NCBI GenBank assembly: GCA_965224535.1
Contig: CBDCZR010000023.1
Coordinates: 58,396 to 122,395 of the forward strand
Source of the DNA: JBCDHN01 sp965224535
GTDB taxonomy: Bacteria; Verrucomicrobiota; Verrucomicrobiia; Verrucomicrobiales; DEV007
Length of the DNA: 64,000 nt
Direction of reading: 5' to 3'
A program made the position numbers and the translations under genes. Below the pieces are notes generated by a model. That model saw only the letters and a list, made by a program, of their open reading frames with translations, made no database searches and was not told the DNA's origin. Numbering within the stretch: the first letter of the stretch is position 1; each line of letters starts with the position of its first letter. Shown here one piece after another: positions 1-7,037 of this stretch.

Positions 1-45
1 AAGCGGACGCCTGCACGTAGCGGGACGCCGCCTGTACGAATCGCC

Positions 46-92
46 TTTATCTCGCGGAATCTCTCAAAATCCGCGAGATTCCGCGAGATAAA
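46..92. repeat. Palindromic intergenic repeat, solo copy 1
   Basis: The two arms, 46-63 and 75-92, are perfect 18-bp reverse complements around an 11-nt loop. The core is TTCGCGGAATC / GATTCCGCGAA-like with a terminal ATAAA. As RNA it would fold into a strong hairpin. It belongs to the same family as the palindromes in the array that follows. Confidence 0.9.
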
Positions 93-142
93 ACGAAGGA
101 TCAAGCTGGATTCGAATCAAATCGCGAGAAAAATAGGTAGCT

Positions 143-187
143 AATTCGCGGAATCTCTTAAAAGTTTCGGGGATTCCGCGAGATAAA
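143..187. repeat. Palindromic intergenic repeat, copy 2
   Basis: Same palindrome family, with arms around TTCGCGGAATC and GATTCCGCGAGATAAA. It lies immediately before the regular 151-bp array and is separated from copy 1 by a short unrelated spacer (93-142). Confidence 0.85.
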
Positions 188-1093
188 GTTGAAATTGGCC
201 TGGGTCACGAATGCTCACCGAACTTCGCGTCGGACGCGGAAATTTGTCGCGGAAACGATGCGCCTCGACTGGCTAACGCGCATTATCGTCTTTATATCAC
301 GGAATCTTGTAAATTGATTAAAGATTCCGCGAAATAAAGCGGAAATCGGCCTGAGCCGCGAATACTCGACGAACTTCGCCTCGGCTTCCGAAATTTATCG
401 CGGAAACTATCGACTCGATCCGGATAACGCGCATTTTCGTTTTTATTTCGCGGAACCATTAATCATTTTGCAAGATTCCGCGAGGTAAAGCTGAAATCCA
501 CCCGAACCGCGCACGCATCGAGGAGCTTCGTCTCGGCTCGGAAATTCATCACGGAAACGAAACGATTCGATCCAACAAACGCACATTATCGTCTCTATTT
601 CGCGGAATTTCGATCAATTTGCATGATTCCGCGAGATAAAGCGGAAACGACCTGGGCCGCGAATGCATCGACCAACTTCACCTCGGCCTCGGAAATCTTA
701 TCGCGGTAACAAGGCGACTCGATCGGATAAACGCGCGTTCTCGTCTTTATTCGCGGAATTTTTAATCGGCTTGCGAGATTCCGCGAGATAAAGCTGAAAT
801 TGGCCTGAGTCACGAATGCTCAACAAACTTCGCGTCGGCTGCGGAAATTCATCGCGGAAACGATGCGACTCGATCCGAAAACGCCCGTTATCGTCTCTAT
901 TTCGCGGAATTTCAATCAATTTGCATGATTCCGCGAGATAAAGCCGAAATCGACCTGGAGCCACGAATGCATCGACGAACTTCGCCTCGGCCCTGGAAAT
1001 CTGTCGGGGAAGCGATACGATTCGATCAGACAAACGCGCGTTATCGTCTCTATTTCACGGAATCCTGACGTTTTTTGGAGTTTCCGCGAAATA
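188..1093. repeat. Tandem array of six ~151-bp units, each ending in a hairpin palindrome
   Basis: The hairpin 3' ends fall at 187, 338, 489, 640, 792, 942 and about 1093, giving unit lengths of 151, 151, 151, 152, 150 and 151 bp. The roughly 100-bp spacers are also conserved; each contains recognisable blocks such as CGAATGC, AACTTCG, CGCGGAAAC and CGATCC. The palindromes therefore duplicated together with their spacers. Lengths that are not multiples of three, and the lack of conserved reading frames, argue against protein coding. Function is unknown. It could be a satellite-like array, a cluster of structured small RNAs, or protein-binding or topoisomerase sites. Confidence 0.85.
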
Positions 1094-1114
1094 TTCGCAT
1101 GCACTCTCCCTTGC

Positions 1115-1162
1115 TTTAATTCGCGGAATCTCTTAATTTCGAACAACATTCCGCGAAATAAA
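1115..1162. repeat. Palindromic repeat abutting the ATPase start codon
   Basis: Solo palindrome of the array family. The right arm ends at 1162 and the ATG of the following gene is at 1166, so any ribosome-binding region of that gene would lie inside the hairpin. No Shine-Dalgarno sequence is visible. The arrangement suggests control of translation or a recent insertion. Confidence 0.85.
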
Positions 1163-1165
1163 ACC

Positions 1166-2620
1166 ATGCGCACCGACATCCGAGGCCGCCACCAACCCCG
1201 GGAGCTCCTCCAAAAACTGCTCAAGTCCAAAAACGCGGAGTTGCTCGCCGTGCACGGACGGCGGCGGATTGGGAAGACCTATCTCATCAAACACTTCTTC
1301 GAGGAAGAAATGGTCTTCCAACTCACCGGCATGCACGAGGCGCCTCTCAAAGAGCAGCTCAAAAACTTCGGTTTCGCCCTCGCTCAAGCCCAAGGCAGCA
1401 GCCAAATCAACACACCGCCCGAGTCCTGGCAAGACGCTTTCCAAATTCTCATCAACTACCTCAAAACGTTCCCCAAAACGCGGAAAATCGTTGTTTTCTT
1501 CGATGAATTGCCGTGGCTGGCGTCGAAGCGTTCGCGCTTCCTGCCCGCGCTGGATCACTTCTGGAACAGTTGGGCCGCGAACCAGCGCCACCTCATCGTG
1601 GTGATCTGCGGCTCGGCGGCGGCCTGGATGATCAAGAAGGTGATTCACGACCGCGGCGGCTTGCACAATCGCGTCACCCGCACCATTCGGCTGCTCCCGT
1701 TTTCTCTGGGCGAGACCGCGGAATTCCTGGCCGAGGAACGCGGCGTAAACCTGGACAACCGCCAACTCATCCAGATTTACATGACGATGGGCGGGGTGCC
1801 GCTTTACCTTCGCGAAATCGAGCCCGGTTTGTCCGCGGCGCAAAACGTGGAATCGATCTGCTTCACCCGAAACGGCCTACTTTGGGACGAATTCAACAAG
1901 CTCTACCACTCGCTGTTTTCACCTTCCGGGCACCACATCGCGATCGTCGAAGCGCTGGCCAAAAAACGCAGCGGGTTGACGCGGCTGGATTTGATCGAAG
2001 CGCTCGGCGTGTCCGACAACGGATTTTTCTCCGATACACTCGAGGAGTTGGAGGAGTCCGGCTTTCTGATGCGCTCGCATCCCTTCGGCAAGGTCAAGAA
2101 AGACGCGCTCTACTTCCTGGCCGACGAATACTCGATGTTCTACCTGACCTGGATCCGAAAACGACGCGGGATTCCGCTAAAACCCGGCGATTGGCTCACG
2201 ATGCAAACCGGCCAATCTTGGAAATCCTGGACCGGTTTCGCGTTTGAGACGCTTTGCCTGAAACACATCCCGCAGTTGAAAAAAGCGCTCGGAATCTCCG
2301 GCGTCCGAACCGAGGAAGCTTCCTGGCTCTATCGGCCCAAACCGAAAGATGGCGAAAAAGGCGCCCAGATCGACCTTCTCGTCGATCGCCAGGATAACTG
2401 CATCAACCTCTGCGAGATGAAATTCTACGATGGCCCGTTTACCGTTTCCAAGGCTTACGCCGAGGAGTTACGCCGCAAGCAACGCGTTTTCCGCGAGGTG
2501 ACGAAATCGCGCAAGACGCTGTTTCCCACGTTGGTGACCGTGGAAGGGGTGAAGCAAAACGCGCATTCGCGGGAGGTGGTGACGCATGAAATTGAGGCTT
2601 CCGTGCTTTTTGAGCGTTAA
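1166..2620 (+). CDS. AAA+ ATPase with C-terminal DUF234-type nuclease-like domain
   Basis: The product is a 484-residue cytoplasmic ATPase of the archaeal-ATPase/DUF234 group. Walker A (GRRRIGKT) is at residues 31-38 and Walker B (FFDELPW, D113/E114) near 110. A winged-helix-like segment follows around 255-310. The C-terminal part has the WTGFAFE motif (E361) and a spaced D403...E417-x-K419 set, which fits a restriction-endonuclease-like fold. Members of this family are scattered and often repeat-associated; their function is poorly known, with DNA processing or a toxin/defence role suggested by the fold. The gene is bracketed by palindromic repeats that touch both its start and its stop codon, which suggests it moved together with them. 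Family assignment is solid; substrate is unknown. Confidence 0.85.
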   Translation: MRTDIRGRHQPRELLQKLLKSKNAELLAVHGRRRIGKTYLIKHFFEEEMVFQLTGMHEAPLKEQLKNFGFALAQAQGSSQINTPPESWQDAFQILINYLKTFPKTRKIVVFFDELPWLASKRSRFLPALDHFWNSWAANQRHLIVVICGSAAAWMIKKVIHDRGGLHNRVTRTIRLLPFSLGETAEFLAEERGVNLDNRQLIQIYMTMGGVPLYLREIEPGLSAAQNVESICFTRNGLLWDEFNKLYHSLFSPSGHHIAIVEALAKKRSGLTRLDLIEALGVSDNGFFSDTLEELEESGFLMRSHPFGKVKKDALYFLADEYSMFYLTWIRKRRGIPLKPGDWLTMQTGQSWKSWTGFAFETLCLKHIPQLKKALGISGVRTEEASWLYRPKPKDGEKGAQIDLLVDRQDNCINLCEMKFYDGPFTVSKAYAEELRRKQRVFREVTKSRKTLFPTLVTVEGVKQNAHSREVVTHEIEASVLFER

Positions 2621-2663
2621 TTCGCGGAATCTCGTCAAGATTCAGCAGATTCCGCGAAACAAA
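2618..2663. repeat. Palindromic repeat overlapping the ATPase stop codon
   Basis: Another copy of the TTCGCGGAATC palindrome family. It begins within the TAA stop of the ATPase gene, with arms near 2621-2634 and 2647-2663. It could act as an RNA-stabilising or terminating hairpin for that gene, although no U-tract follows. Confidence 0.8.
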
Positions 2664-2669
2664 TTAACT

Positions 2670-2921
2670 CACATTCCGGGGATAAATTCGAGATGTCGCG
2701 TAGCCACAATGCATGTTAGCCGGTTTCAACCCACGGTAGAAGGTAGAGGCGCGGGCATTAAATTACGTAGCGTAGCGACCGTTTATGCTGAGACGACGTC
2801 GTGCCTGAATAATCGCTCGCTGACGCGACGAGGCGTTTTTTGCGTGCGATCCCGGGGGCTAAAGCGCCCCGGCTAACATAATCTGTCCCTACGGGACGGA
2901 CGAATTTATCCCCGGAATGTG
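2670..2921. repeat. 252-bp element with perfect 21-bp terminal inverted repeats
   Basis: Positions 2670-2690 and 2901-2921 are exact reverse complements (core CATTCCGGGGATAAATT). Complementarity continues imperfectly inward and includes a shared ATGTTAGCCGG on each arm. The interior also contains smaller GC-rich palindromes, such as GTCCCTACGGGAC and CCGGGGGCTAAAGCGCCCCGG. There is no credible coding sequence. It looks like a MITE or a large structured intergenic repeat. A related 28-nt block recurs at 49711-49738. Confidence 0.8.
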
Positions 2922-3033
2922 AGGAAGGTGGTGGCCGGCGCCGGGTCGGAGTAGTCGTCGGCGGGCAATTAAGAACGGACGCCGACCGGTACAATCTTGG
3001 CTAAAACTAGCGGTGCCTGTGCGTCATGGCGAT

Positions 3034-3909
3034 TCAAAACAGAATCGCGTCGATGAATGCCTGGATGATTTGCGGGCGGTTGGTTTCGGCTCGCGCCAGT
3101 GCGCACAGACGGCGGGTAGGCGGGCCAGTTAGCGGGAAGCGGCGGATTTTGCGATTTCGCGCGTAAATCGCCAGGGAGCGGCGCGGAACGAGCGCGCAAC
3201 CAAGCCCCAAAGCCACGGAGTTGATGATGAGGTCGAAGTTGTCGAATTCCATCATCGCCTGAGCCACGACCTGACGCTTCGCCAACCAGGCGGAAACGAG
3301 TTTGCCGGTCGTGCATTGGGAGTCGATTCGGATCATGGGCCATTCGTCGAGCCGCGACAGGTCCGGGTTCTCTTCGGACGCCGGCGCGATGAGGGCGAAG
3401 ACGTCTTCGAACCCGTGGGTGATCTCGATTCCCGGTGGCAGCGAGAGTGGTTGGGTCACAATCGCCACATCCAGCGAACAAGCGTCCAATTCGGCGATCA
3501 ATTCCCCTTCCCGGCCCTGCTCCAGACGGATTTGGCAGTTGGGGTGTTTCCGGCGGAAGGCGTGAAAGAAGCCGGGCAGATGGGCGAGTCCCACAGTTCG
3601 GCAAACACCGACGCGAACGGTCGGCGCGCTTTTCTCGTAACGCTCGGCGAAGGCTTCCCACGCCGCTTCGGCTTGGCCGAGCAGTTGGCGCGAGCGCTCC
3701 AACCAGAACTCGCCCGCTGGGGGCAATCGAACCGAGCGTGTCGTCCGGCTGAGGAGTTGCTGCGCCAGTTTTCCCTCCAGCGCCTGAATTTGCCGGGTCA
3801 GGGCACTTTGGCTCATCCCGAGAAGGCGAGCTGCTTCCGTGAAGCTGCCGGATTCGGCGACGGTGGCGAAGAGACGCAGTTCGCGGAGATCGAACAGGGG
3901 CTTATTCAT
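3034..3909 (-). CDS. LysR-family transcriptional regulator
   Basis: The product is 291 residues, the usual LysR length. An N-terminal winged helix-turn-helix (LRLFATVAESGSFTEAARL, then SQSALTRQIQALE) is followed by a two-lobed effector-binding domain. The start at 3909 (MNKPLFDLREL) is chosen because the open frame upstream runs through the divergent ferredoxin gene and would add about 117 unrelated residues. The gene is divergent from the ferredoxin gene, and LysR proteins commonly control the adjacent divergent gene, so the ferredoxin is the obvious candidate target. The effector is unknown. Confidence 0.9.
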   Translation of the reverse strand: MNKPLFDLRELRLFATVAESGSFTEAARLLGMSQSALTRQIQALEGKLAQQLLSRTTRSVRLPPAGEFWLERSRQLLGQAEAAWEAFAERYEKSAPTVRVGVCRTVGLAHLPGFFHAFRRKHPNCQIRLEQGREGELIAELDACSLDVAIVTQPLSLPPGIEITHGFEDVFALIAPASEENPDLSRLDEWPMIRIDSQCTTGKLVSAWLAKRQVVAQAMMEFDNFDLIINSVALGLGCALVPRRSLAIYARNRKIRRFPLTGPPTRRLCALARAETNRPQIIQAFIDAILF

Positions 3910-3918
3910 GTTATTTTC

Positions 3919-3941
3919 GCAAAAATAAGGCCATTTTTTGC
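3919..3941. promoter_or_regulatory. Candidate LysR operator dyad
   Basis: An inverted repeat with half-sites GCAAAAAT and ATTTTTTGC lies in the 69-bp gap between the divergent LysR and ferredoxin start codons. Position and symmetry fit an autoregulatory LysR-type binding site. No experimental support is visible from sequence. Confidence 0.4.
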
Positions 3942-3978
3942 AATGGGAACATGAATTTCGGGCAACGAAGCTCGGCGC

Positions 3979-4236
3979 ATGACTGAATTCACCGAACTTC
4001 ATCCCGAAAACGTCCCCGGCCGTTTCTTCGTCGACGAAACGTGCATCATCTGCGATCTCTGCTTCGAAGTTGCACCGGCCAGTTTCGCGCCCTCCAACGA
4101 TGGGGCCCAAAGCATTGTTTACCGCCAGCCGGTCACCAAAGAGGAGATCGCCGATGCCGAAGAGGCGCAGGAGAGTTGTCCCGTGGAGGCAATACAGCAG
4201 AGTCAGCGAAATGTTTCCGTGCAATTTGGGCGCTAA
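3979..4236 (+). CDS. Small single-cluster ferredoxin
   Basis: The product is an 85-residue soluble ferredoxin. C22-x2-C25-x2-C28 (TCIICDLCFE) and C67 followed by proline (SCPVEAI) supply four ligands for one [4Fe-4S] cluster; the second cluster of classical 2[4Fe-4S] ferredoxins is absent. The middle segment (FAPSNDGAQSIVY) matches the monocluster Fer4_13-type fold. It is divergent from the LysR regulator, with a dyad between them, so it is probably regulated by it. No redox partner gene lies nearby. A palindromic repeat starts inside the stop codon. Confidence 0.88.
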   Translation: MTEFTELHPENVPGRFFVDETCIICDLCFEVAPASFAPSNDGAQSIVYRQPVTKEEIADAEEAQESCPVEAIQQSQRNVSVQFGR

Positions 4237-4279
4237 TTCGCGGAATCTAGCCGGATTCAACGAGATTCCGCGAAATAAA
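4234..4279. repeat. Palindromic repeat between ferredoxin and jetB ends
   Basis: Copy of the TTCGCGGAATC palindrome family, with arms around 4234-4249 and 4263-4279 extending to near-perfect CGCT...AGCG ends. It sits between two convergent genes, overlapping the ferredoxin stop and ending 8 bp from the jetB stop. It may be a bidirectional terminator-like hairpin or mark an insertion/deletion junction. Confidence 0.85.
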
Positions 4280-4287
4280 GCGCTGAT

Positions 4288-4878
4288 TCAGGATGCCAAG
4301 TGAGCTTCCAACTTCGCGCGAACCTCACTCAATTCATCCAGCCCAAAGCGCGCTTTCAGAATTGGCCGCACGTGGTAAGCCGGGGGATCCTGACCCAGTT
4401 TTTTGGCGAAGCCGTAGTCGCAGACCTTCTTGAGCGCGGCGTTGAATTTGGTTTTGAGCCGCTTTTCGTCGCCGACGGAGCCGTGGAAACCCAGGAAGGC
4501 GGAGAAGAGGTTTTCCTCAGTCACGACGCATTTTGTCGAATGCAACTCCTCTTCCTCGAATCGCCGAATTTCGTCTCGCATCAGAATGCAAATCAGGGTT
4601 TGCTCGTAGTTCATGCGCACGGTCCGCATGAGGCGGGGGAGGTTTTCGTAGCCCTCGCCGCCTTCTTCCTGCTCCAGGTCGAGCTGGCGGACGTAGGCGT
4701 AACCATCGTCCTCGGCAACGACGAGCCGCAGGCCAAAATGGGCGAACAGCTCCTCCAATCGCGTCCGGTTCGTCATCGTTAGGTCCCAGGCGGGCGATTC
4801 GTCGGAATAGACCACGCCGCGTTGCATCAGGCAGACCGCGGCGAAGTTGGAATCGTGAAATTCGGGGAATTCTGTCAT
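4288..4878 (-). CDS. jetB: Wadjet/Mks condensin subunit JetB (MksE-like, DUF4194)
   Basis: The 196-residue protein has DUF4194 (MksE/JetB) features: an N-terminal helical segment ending in RGVVYSDESPAWDLT, then a winged-helix core (GLRLVVAEDDGYAYVRQL) and the LPRLMRTVRMNYEQTLICILMR helix. JetB is the kleisin-associated winged-helix subunit of Wadjet, an SMC-like complex that restricts circular plasmid DNA. It overlaps jetA by 4 bp (ATGA), which indicates translational coupling. In known Wadjet operons jetC (SMC-like ATPase) and jetD (topoisomerase-VI-like nuclease) follow directly. Here the next features are a palindromic repeat and a convergent ferredoxin gene, so the system is incomplete in this window. 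Confidence 0.85.
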   Translation of the reverse strand: MTEFPEFHDSNFAAVCLMQRGVVYSDESPAWDLTMTNRTRLEELFAHFGLRLVVAEDDGYAYVRQLDLEQEEGGEGYENLPRLMRTVRMNYEQTLICILMRDEIRRFEEEELHSTKCVVTEENLFSAFLGFHGSVGDEKRLKTKFNAALKKVCDYGFAKKLGQDPPAYHVRPILKARFGLDELSEVRAKLEAHLAS

Positions 4879-6353
4879 GGCTCGGGAGAATCGGTCGTTG
4901 TTTTGCGGAAAACGATGCGTGGCACTGTCAAAATCCGTTTGCCGCGAAATTCTTCGCCGGGCGGAAGCTCGATTTCGTCGGTTTCGTCCGGCTTGACGAT
5001 GTGGCCGTCGTCGCGGGCGATCTGGACGTAGGCAAGAATCTCAACGGCGCCGGATTTGGGCGGATTTTCCTCCAACAAGCGGGGTAACGAAACAGCCTCG
5101 TCGCGAATCGTGAGCTGGCGAATCCGGGAGCGCATGTTGGTCCAATCCAGTCGCCGCATTTTGACGAAGAGGTCGAATTCGCGGTCGGCGTCTTCGTGCG
5201 AAATTTTGGCGGCGCGCAGCTTCAGCGGGTCGATTGCCGCGGGCGGGGCCCAGAGTTCGCGCGTCGCCGGGCTGTAGATTTCCGGCTTGATCTCGACTTC
5301 GAGCGCAAAATCGTCGCCGGGCGGATTTTCCGCGCATTGCACGACGAGGCGCTGCACTTCGCCCAGGATTTCGGCCAGTTTTCGGCGTTCCGAAGCAATT
5401 TGGGTATCGAGAAACCGCCGAATCGTCCCGGAGAGCCGCTGCACGGTTTTCATCACCTGGTTGGCCTGAGCGGTCAGCGCCGGCATCATCTGGCGAAGGG
5501 CCTCGCGGCCGCGTTCGTTTTCGCCGAGCGCCGCAATTCGCCGAACTTCCGCGATCAACTCGCGCACGTGATCCTGATGCTGCGGATTGAAGAATTGGTT
5601 GCGGAATTCGTAGAAACTCACGCCCGCATCGGATTCCTTCAACTCGTCCTCCGCGTCCAGCACGAAACCGAGCAACCCGCCTTTGTTCGCTTCCCCGGCA
5701 CGGTGCTGTTGCTGCACGCTCTGGGTGATTTTGCGGAAATCCTCCTCCACCTGTCGAAAATCGCTCAAAACCCAGCGCAACAGGTCAATGGCGAAGTGAA
5801 AATCCTCCCGAATCCGGGCGTCGTGCCGCGGTTTTGCCACGCCGGATAACGTCAGCTCGTCGATCTCCGCCTGAATCCGGTCGCGCTCGGCCGCGAGCGA
5901 TTCGAGCCGCTTCTCCACGTCGCCGCTCGCGTAGGTCGAGATTTCGCGCAGCTTGTCGATGATGGTGCGGATGCGGCTTTCGGTGCCGGCGACCTGGGCC
6001 TGGCGGTCCAGCGTTTCCTGGACGAAACGCAGGGCGGTTTCCGCCGCCGGCATCAGCTGGTAGTGCGGCTGCTCACCCTCCTGATAAAACCGGTGCAGGT
6101 AGCGCTTTTCCTTGCTACACCATTCGTTCAAGTAAAACGCCGCTTCTTGTTCCAGCACTCCCAGATAGGATTCGCGCACTTCTTCCTGGTATTCGATCAA
6201 CCCGGTGAGCAATTGCTCGTGCGAAATGGCGATCTCGTCAGTCCGCTTGAAAGCGCGATCGAAAAAATCCAGGACGAACGGCGCATGCGGCGACCTCAGC
6301 AGCCCAATCGTGGCGGAGTTTTTGAAGAATTCGTTGAGGTCTGCAAGGTCCAT
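4875..6353 (-). CDS. jetA: Wadjet/Mks condensin subunit JetA (MksF-like, DUF3375)
   Basis: The 492-residue protein matches the DUF3375/MksF kleisin family. It has an N-terminal winged-helix region (IGLLRSPHAPFVLDFFDRAF), the YLHRFYQEGEQPHYQL motif, a VAGTESRIRTIIDKLRE segment, then long coiled coil (about 155-190 and 210-240) and a C-terminal domain. In Wadjet and MksBEF complexes this subunit bridges the SMC-like ATPase heads. It is followed by jetB with a 4-bp overlap and preceded by a small membrane-protein gene 21 bp upstream, so three genes may be co-transcribed. No SMC ATPase gene lies nearby. Confidence 0.87.
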   Translation of the reverse strand: MDLADLNEFFKNSATIGLLRSPHAPFVLDFFDRAFKRTDEIAISHEQLLTGLIEYQEEVRESYLGVLEQEAAFYLNEWCSKEKRYLHRFYQEGEQPHYQLMPAAETALRFVQETLDRQAQVAGTESRIRTIIDKLREISTYASGDVEKRLESLAAERDRIQAEIDELTLSGVAKPRHDARIREDFHFAIDLLRWVLSDFRQVEEDFRKITQSVQQQHRAGEANKGGLLGFVLDAEDELKESDAGVSFYEFRNQFFNPQHQDHVRELIAEVRRIAALGENERGREALRQMMPALTAQANQVMKTVQRLSGTIRRFLDTQIASERRKLAEILGEVQRLVVQCAENPPGDDFALEVEIKPEIYSPATRELWAPPAAIDPLKLRAAKISHEDADREFDLFVKMRRLDWTNMRSRIRQLTIRDEAVSLPRLLEENPPKSGAVEILAYVQIARDDGHIVKPDETDEIELPPGEEFRGKRILTVPRIVFRKTTTDSPEP

Positions 6354-6374
6354 TTGGCGCGAACTTTTGCGTCC

Positions 6375-6998
6375 TTAACCCTCAAACACCAACTGCGACT
6401 GCTTTCGCAGCTTTGGCCCGCGCCATTCGACTTCCAAACGCACGTACCAGCCGAATTTCCCCTCTTTCCACGCGGCATCGAAGTCTCTGCCGGCCAACGT
6501 CAACGAGAACGGGAGCGAAACCGGCGCATTGGTTGGAATCGCTAGGTTCTCCGCCAATTCCTGCCGCCCGGCCACGGTTTCCTCGACCACCATGTGCTGC
6601 GTGCTCATGCGCCCATCGGGTCCCCGAGTGGTGGTTCGCTCGTGGCGCAATCCCACCAACTCCAGGGCAACCCGGCGCGCCCGAAAAGAGGCCAGGTTGG
6701 CGGTTAGGAGGGCCGTGCCGGCGATTTTTTCGCCCGGTTGACAGATGCGCGCGCCGATTTCGTCGTTCGGATTCTCGGGATTGCCGCCTTCGCGAACCAT
6801 TTGCAGCCTGGCCCGATTTTCGGCGATGAATCCTCGCAAAATCGCCCGCAACGCCAACACCGCGACGAGCGTGCCGACACCGCGAATGCCCCACTCCACC
6901 GCCTGATTGTGGCTGCTAAACACGAACCACAGAAAATAGAGCGCAACACTGAAAAACAGGATCGCCGCGAAGGGAAAAAGGGAGTTCTGCCACTTCAT
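6375..6998 (-). CDS. Two-TM membrane protein of unknown function
   Basis: The product is 207 residues. Two hydrophobic helices lie near residues 8-28 and 36-56, followed by a soluble C-terminal domain of about 140 residues. That domain has a beta-rich pattern (GEKIAGTALLTA, RRVALELVGLRHER, LPFSLTLAG, WYVRLEVEW) reminiscent of arrestin-like sandwich folds; this is a weak resemblance. It lies 21 bp upstream of jetA on the same strand and 39 bp downstream of the DUF1501 gene, so it may be the first gene of the jetAB transcript or simply a neighbour. No function can be assigned. Confidence 0.7.
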   Translation of the reverse strand: MKWQNSLFPFAAILFFSVALYFLWFVFSSHNQAVEWGIRGVGTLVAVLALRAILRGFIAENRARLQMVREGGNPENPNDEIGARICQPGEKIAGTALLTANLASFRARRVALELVGLRHERTTTRGPDGRMSTQHMVVEETVAGRQELAENLAIPTNAPVSLPFSLTLAGRDFDAAWKEGKFGWYVRLEVEWRGPKLRKQSQLVFEG

Positions 6999-7037
6999 TT
7001 TTTTGGGAATGTTAGGTTTGAGATCGAGGCGCGTTCG

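Noticed and set aside
46..1162. CRISPR-like array
   Set aside because: The period of ~151 bp, conserved spacers and absence of cas genes exclude CRISPR.
595..1230. Three overlapping minus-strand open frames (72-111 codons) across the repeat array
   Set aside because: They resemble each other only because the DNA repeats; unit lengths are 150-152 bp, so frames are not preserved, and composition is not protein-like.
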